Shown here piece after piece: positions 60,887 to 64,000 of a DNA stretch of 64,000 nucleotides. Every line of letters starts with the position of its first letter. Within the stretch, counting starts at the first letter, position 1. The notes below the pieces were generated by a model that was given only the letters and a program-made list of their open reading frames with translations, ran no database searches and was not told the DNA's origin. Source of the DNA: Planctomycetota bacterium (GTDB lineage: Bacteria > Planctomycetota > PUPC01 > JACPCR01). Location of the stretch: contig JACPCR010000110.1 in the NCBI GenBank assembly GCA_016179685.1, positions 1-64,000 of the forward strand. Reading direction: 5' to 3'. The position numbers and the translations under genes were made by a program.

Positions 60887-62461
60887 CTAGGCCTTCGGCG
60901 GTTGCACTTCGACGGATTTCCGAATCCAGACATTGAGGGCCTCCGTGGGATTCTCGATCACGTCACGCGTCAGGACGAATTCCTGCTGGCCCGTGTTCTT
61001 CCGAATCAGGATCAGCCCATACTCGTAGTCCCGCAGAAGCTCCCGGCAAAAGGCCTGCGGATGCTTTCCAGCCGACCGGCAACGCTCCGCAGCCAGGTCC
61101 AGCGCCGCTTCGTCGAACCGGATGGCAATCCCGTGCTCGCGCTGGAAGTCGCGCTCGAAACGGCGGATCAGCTCCCGCAACACGAGGTGCTCGTTCGACT
61201 CCTGATCCTTGAGTACCAGCGGCAGCCGTTCGAGCGGGCTGTCCACCGTTTCCGGCGTCACCACCAGCTTCTTCACCGCGCTCGAAGGCAACTCGTACTT
61301 GTAGTGCCGCAGGGTCCGTTCGAGCACGCTGACGAGGCCCCGCGCCCCCGTCTTCTCCTGGTGCGCTCTCTCCGCCACGCGGCGGAGCGCTTCCTCCGTG
61401 AAGACGATCTCGATGCCGTAGGCCCGGAACGCCTCCTCGACCTGCCGGATGATCGACCCCTCCGAATACTTGAGCACATCGTAAAGGTCCTGGACCGACA
61501 GGTCATGGCAAACGACCGAGACCGGCAGGCGTCCGATGAACTCGGGCTCGTACCCGTACTCGACGAAGTCGATGGACTGGGCGAGTCGGAGGTAGTCCTC
61601 GGCCTCCTCGCCGTGAACCTCCGTGGTGAACCCGACGCGCTGGTCGCCCACGCGCCGCCGCACGATGTCGGGCATGCCCGTGAAGGCGCCGCTGACAATG
61701 AAGAGGATGTGCCGCGTGTTGATGGTCCTCTGGGTCCGCTTCTTCCCCTGCTGCCAGTCCATCATGGCCTGAATCTGCGCCTGGATGTCCATGGGGGACC
61801 GCACGGGCACCTCCGTTTCCTCGAGGAGCTTGAGCATGCCGAACTGGACGCCGCGTCCGCTCACGTCCCGCCCCAGCATATGCGGGTCCGAAGCAATCTT
61901 GTCGATCTCGTCCAGGTACACGAGCCCGTACTGCGCAATGTCGACATTCCCGTCCGCCTTGTGGATCAACTCGCGGACGAGGTCCTCGACGTCCGCGCCG
62001 ACATATCCTGTTTCGCTGAATTTCGTGGCGTCCGCTTTGACGAAGGGCACCCCGACGAGCCGGGCGATGTTCCGGATGAGATAGGTCTTCCCGATCCCCG
62101 TCGGCCCCATCAGGATCACGTTCTGCTTCGAGTAGTCCGTGCACTGGCCCCCGCGCTTCCGGCACTCCCGCACGTGGTTGTAGTGATCACAGATCACCGT
62201 AGAAAGGACAATCTTCGCCTCGTCCTGCTTGACCACGAATCGGTCGAGATACTCCTTGACGTCCTTCGGCTTGTGCTGGAACTCGAAAATCTTGTCTTCC
62301 GAGGGGTCCGGCGGTGTCTCGTCCGCGCCATCCTCGGCCGCCGCAGGCTGGGCGTAGACTTCGACCTTCGCGTCTGCTCCAAACTTGCCTTGGAGCAGCT
62401 TCTGAAGCTCCTTCTGGAGGTCCTCAGGATTCAGGGGAGACTTCCCACCTTTCATCGACAT
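60887..62461 (-). CDS. ClpX-like AAA+ ATPase without zinc-binding domain
   Basis: The 524-residue hexameric unfoldase has Walker A GPTGIGKT, pore/loop region FSETGYVGADVEDLVRELI, Walker B LVYLDEIDK, VSGAFTGMPDIV, arginine-finger region YEPEFIGRLPVS, and sensor 2 GARGLVSVLERTL, all in ClpX order. The N-terminal Cys-zinc domain of ClpX is missing, replaced by a short charged segment; about 130 C-terminal residues (LLRDYEYGLILIRKN) are extra. The ClpP-contact IGF loop is replaced by RVGFTTEV, so partnership with ClpP is uncertain. AAGGAGGT precedes the ATG at ideal distance. Confidence 0.85.
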   Translation of the reverse strand: MSMKGGKSPLNPEDLQKELQKLLQGKFGADAKVEVYAQPAAAEDGADETPPDPSEDKIFEFQHKPKDVKEYLDRFVVKQDEAKIVLSTVICDHYNHVRECRKRGGQCTDYSKQNVILMGPTGIGKTYLIRNIARLVGVPFVKADATKFSETGYVGADVEDLVRELIHKADGNVDIAQYGLVYLDEIDKIASDPHMLGRDVSGRGVQFGMLKLLEETEVPVRSPMDIQAQIQAMMDWQQGKKRTQRTINTRHILFIVSGAFTGMPDIVRRRVGDQRVGFTTEVHGEEAEDYLRLAQSIDFVEYGYEPEFIGRLPVSVVCHDLSVQDLYDVLKYSEGSIIRQVEEAFRAYGIEIVFTEEALRRVAERAHQEKTGARGLVSVLERTLRHYKYELPSSAVKKLVVTPETVDSPLERLPLVLKDQESNEHLVLRELIRRFERDFQREHGIAIRFDEAALDLAAERCRSAGKHPQAFCRELLRDYEYGLILIRKNTGQQEFVLTRDVIENPTEALNVWIRKSVEVQPPKA

Positions 62462-62628
62462 GCGAATACCTCCTTAGCGAAGCGCTGCCTCAGAACCACG
62501 CTTGTCACTCGAGCGACCAGAACCGAGATGGGATACGGCCAGCGTTTCACCGACTCGAACGGCCCAGAGCGGAATGGAAATACAACAGGTTAGGCGTTCC
62601 GATAATGCCCCACTCTTCAATCTCTCAG

Positions 62629-62657
62629 TTACCGGGGTAAGACGAAACTGATATTAT
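62629..62657 (+). promoter_or_regulatory. Candidate promoter of the metalloprotease-like gene
   Basis: TTACCG (62629-62634), 17 bases, TATTAT (62652-62657). The expected leader to the ATG at 62788 is about 120 bases. The gap from 62462 to 62787 holds no gene. Confidence 0.4.
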
Positions 62658-62787
62658 ATCGCGTTCAATGCCGTTTCCCTCCTGGTCAGTCGCCGGCGAT
62701 CGAATTCTTCTGACGCCCGCCGTGAAATCGTCAACGTCATGTCGTATGCTATGGACCGTCACGCCCACGGGAATTGCGCTTACCCCC

Positions 62788-64000
62788 ATGCCCCCTGTGC
62801 CCCCTCGGCTATCCTTCCTCCCCGCCCTGCTCCTCGGTGTCCTTTTGTCGGCGAGCCCCCGCGCGGACGTGGTCATTTTGCAGCATGGGGGCGAAGTCGA
62901 AGGTGAGGTGCGGGAGCAAGACGACCAGATCGAGATCACGACCCCGACTGGGGCCACGCTTTCCGTTCCGCGCTCCGATGTCAAGGAAATCCGGCGGAAG
63001 AAATTGCCGCAGGACGAGCTCAAGGATCGCCAACGCAACCTGAAGACCGGTGATGCGAATGCGACCTTTGAACTGGCTCTCTGGTGTCGTCAAAACGGTT
63101 TCAGGGATGAATTCGAGCGCTACATGAAAGAGACGCTGCGGCTCGAGCCGAATCATCCGGAAGCGACGAAGACGGAATACACTTACACGAAGACCTACAG
63201 GAAGCTGCCGATCCATGAGCAGGCCGTCGAGAAGTTGCGGCAGGAGTTCGGCCCAAGCTTCAAAGTCCTGCACAATCAGCACTTCCGCATCTGCTATAAC
63301 TCGGACCCCGAATTCGCCCGCTTCCGCGCCGATCTCTTCGAGTCCGTCTATCGAAGCTTCTACGGCTTTTTCGAGCTCAAAGGTTTTCCCTTGACCACCC
63401 TGGACGATCACCTTGAGGTCGTGCTCTTCGATACCCGGGATCAGTTCAACCGATACGCCCGCACCCGCAACCCGGTCCTCGAAAGCTCGGCCGGATTCTA
63501 TTCGCCGCTCGAGGACAGGGTGACCTTCTTCAATGCACTCAATGATGCCCATTACCAGCGCTTGAAGGCCTTGATTCTCCAGGCAGAGGACGAGGTGGAG
63601 GCCCAGCGACGGCAGCTTGCCCAGACCCGGGCCACCCAGGTGACCTTGACCTTTTCCGACGGGAAGTCCAAGACCTATTCGAAAAGCGGGGCCATGAACG
63701 TCCTCGCACGGGAGGAGCGCCGGATCGCCGACGAACGCCGCAAGCTGGCGGCCATCTACCGGAACGAGAACCTGACGACGACGGTGCACGAGTGTCTTCA
63801 CCAGCTCGCCTTCAACCTTGGTGTGCAGAGCATCCAGGGCGACAACCCGAAATGGGTGGCCGAAGGCCTGGCGACCTTTTTTGAGACCGCCACCGACGGG
63901 TCGCTGGCCCAGATTGGGAAGGTGAATGCGGACCGGCTGAAGCTATTTCATGCGCATCGGGACGCGGGCAGGGTCCTGTCCCTTACCACGTTGATCGGCC
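62788..64000 (+). CDS. Exported metalloprotease-like protein (DUF1570-type), cut by the window end
   Basis: The open frame of 404 codons continues past the window. It has a signal peptide (LSFLPALLLGVLLSASPRA), a beta strand segment typical of exported proteins that respond to cell stress (VVILQHGGEVEGEVREQ, ITTPTGATLSVPRSDVKEI), then a peptidase-like region (YGFFELKGFPLT, VVLFDTRDQFNRYA). The zinc-binding motif HECLH sits in LTTTVHECLHQLAFN, with the nearby Glu in WVAEGLATFFE as likely third ligand. It resembles DUF1570 proteins common in planctomycetes. The start has no strong ribosome site. Confidence 0.78.
   Translation, partial: MPPVPPRLSFLPALLLGVLLSASPRADVVILQHGGEVEGEVREQDDQIEITTPTGATLSVPRSDVKEIRRKKLPQDELKDRQRNLKTGDANATFELALWCRQNGFRDEFERYMKETLRLEPNHPEATKTEYTYTKTYRKLPIHEQAVEKLRQEFGPSFKVLHNQHFRICYNSDPEFARFRADLFESVYRSFYGFFELKGFPLTTLDDHLEVVLFDTRDQFNRYARTRNPVLESSAGFYSPLEDRVTFFNALNDAHYQRLKALILQAEDEVEAQRRQLAQTRATQVTLTFSDGKSKTYSKSGAMNVLAREERRIADERRKLAAIYRNENLTTTVHECLHQLAFNLGVQSIQGDNPKWVAEGLATFFETATDGSLAQIGKVNADRLKLFHAHRDAGRVLSLTTLIG

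Noticed and set aside
60830..62593. Long plus-strand open frame opposite the ClpX-like gene
   Set aside because: Low-complexity Asp/Leu/His/Val-rich shadow without start context.
1..64000. CRISPR arrays, tRNA and rRNA genes
   Set aside because: No evenly spaced direct repeats with unique spacers, no cloverleaf with a TTC arm, and no rRNA-like conserved stretch was noticed on either strand by eye; a dedicated scan could still find a divergent tRNA.

Overview
The window is GC-rich, densely coded Gram-negative DNA. It has RND/TolC efflux systems, many exported proteins with Ig-like or beta-propeller domains, a metalloprotease with a DUF1570-like look, and one secreted protein of more than 2,000 residues. 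This mix suggests an uncultured member of the Planctomycetota/Verrucomicrobiota/Kiritimatiellota group or a neighbouring phylum. That is an inference from gene style; no rRNA, tRNA or ribosomal protein gene was seen to settle it.

Layout. (1) 0.2-20 kb, minus strand: two heavy-metal RND efflux operons back to back. The first (10.1 to 0.2 kb) runs small Cys-rich exported protein, TolC, TolC, a metal-module-rich adaptor, and an enlarged CusA-type pump. The second (19.9 to 10.9 kb) runs small His/Cys-rich exported protein, half-size TolC, adaptor, His-rich helical protein, FixH/YtkA-like protein, second adaptor, CzcA/CusA-type pump, and a small exported protein whose gene is frameshifted and abuts an IS66-like transposase relic. 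(2) 20-26 kb: sialidase-like propeller, transaldolase-like enzyme, methyltransferase, a cluster of strong hairpins, a zinc-knuckle ORF, an AT-rich gap, and a TIM-barrel sugar isomerase/epimerase. (3) 26-30 kb: clpB and a dnaJ/cbpA-type co-chaperone. (4) 30-34.5 kb: an island of exported proteins in which three genes are broken, ending at a CA/GA microsatellite that may be a phase-variation tract. (5) 34.6-39.3 kb: a 365-bp element with 24-bp inverted ends, a patatin lipase, dispersed hairpin repeats, an acetyltransferase, a Gfo/Idh/MocA oxidoreductase and a higBA toxin-antitoxin pair. (6) 39.5-55 kb, plus strand: the giant secreted protein, two accessory proteins, a membrane-anchored propeller, and an ECF transporter whose S component carries a lipoprotein Ig-like extension resembling the propeller's N-terminus. 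(7) 55-64 kb: a second exported-protein island related to the one at 30-34.5 kb, a ClpX-like ATPase without zinc finger, and a metalloprotease cut by the window end.

How the genes work together. Each efflux operon encodes pump, adaptor and outer-membrane channel plus small metal-ligand-rich periplasmic proteins, a complete route for metal export. The ECF cassette (S, fused A-A', T) is a vitamin or cation uptake module apparently paired with a periplasmic propeller. Three minus-strand genes (both small metal proteins and higB) have the same promoter geometry, with the -10 box seven bases before the start codon, so leaderless transcripts are probably normal in this organism.
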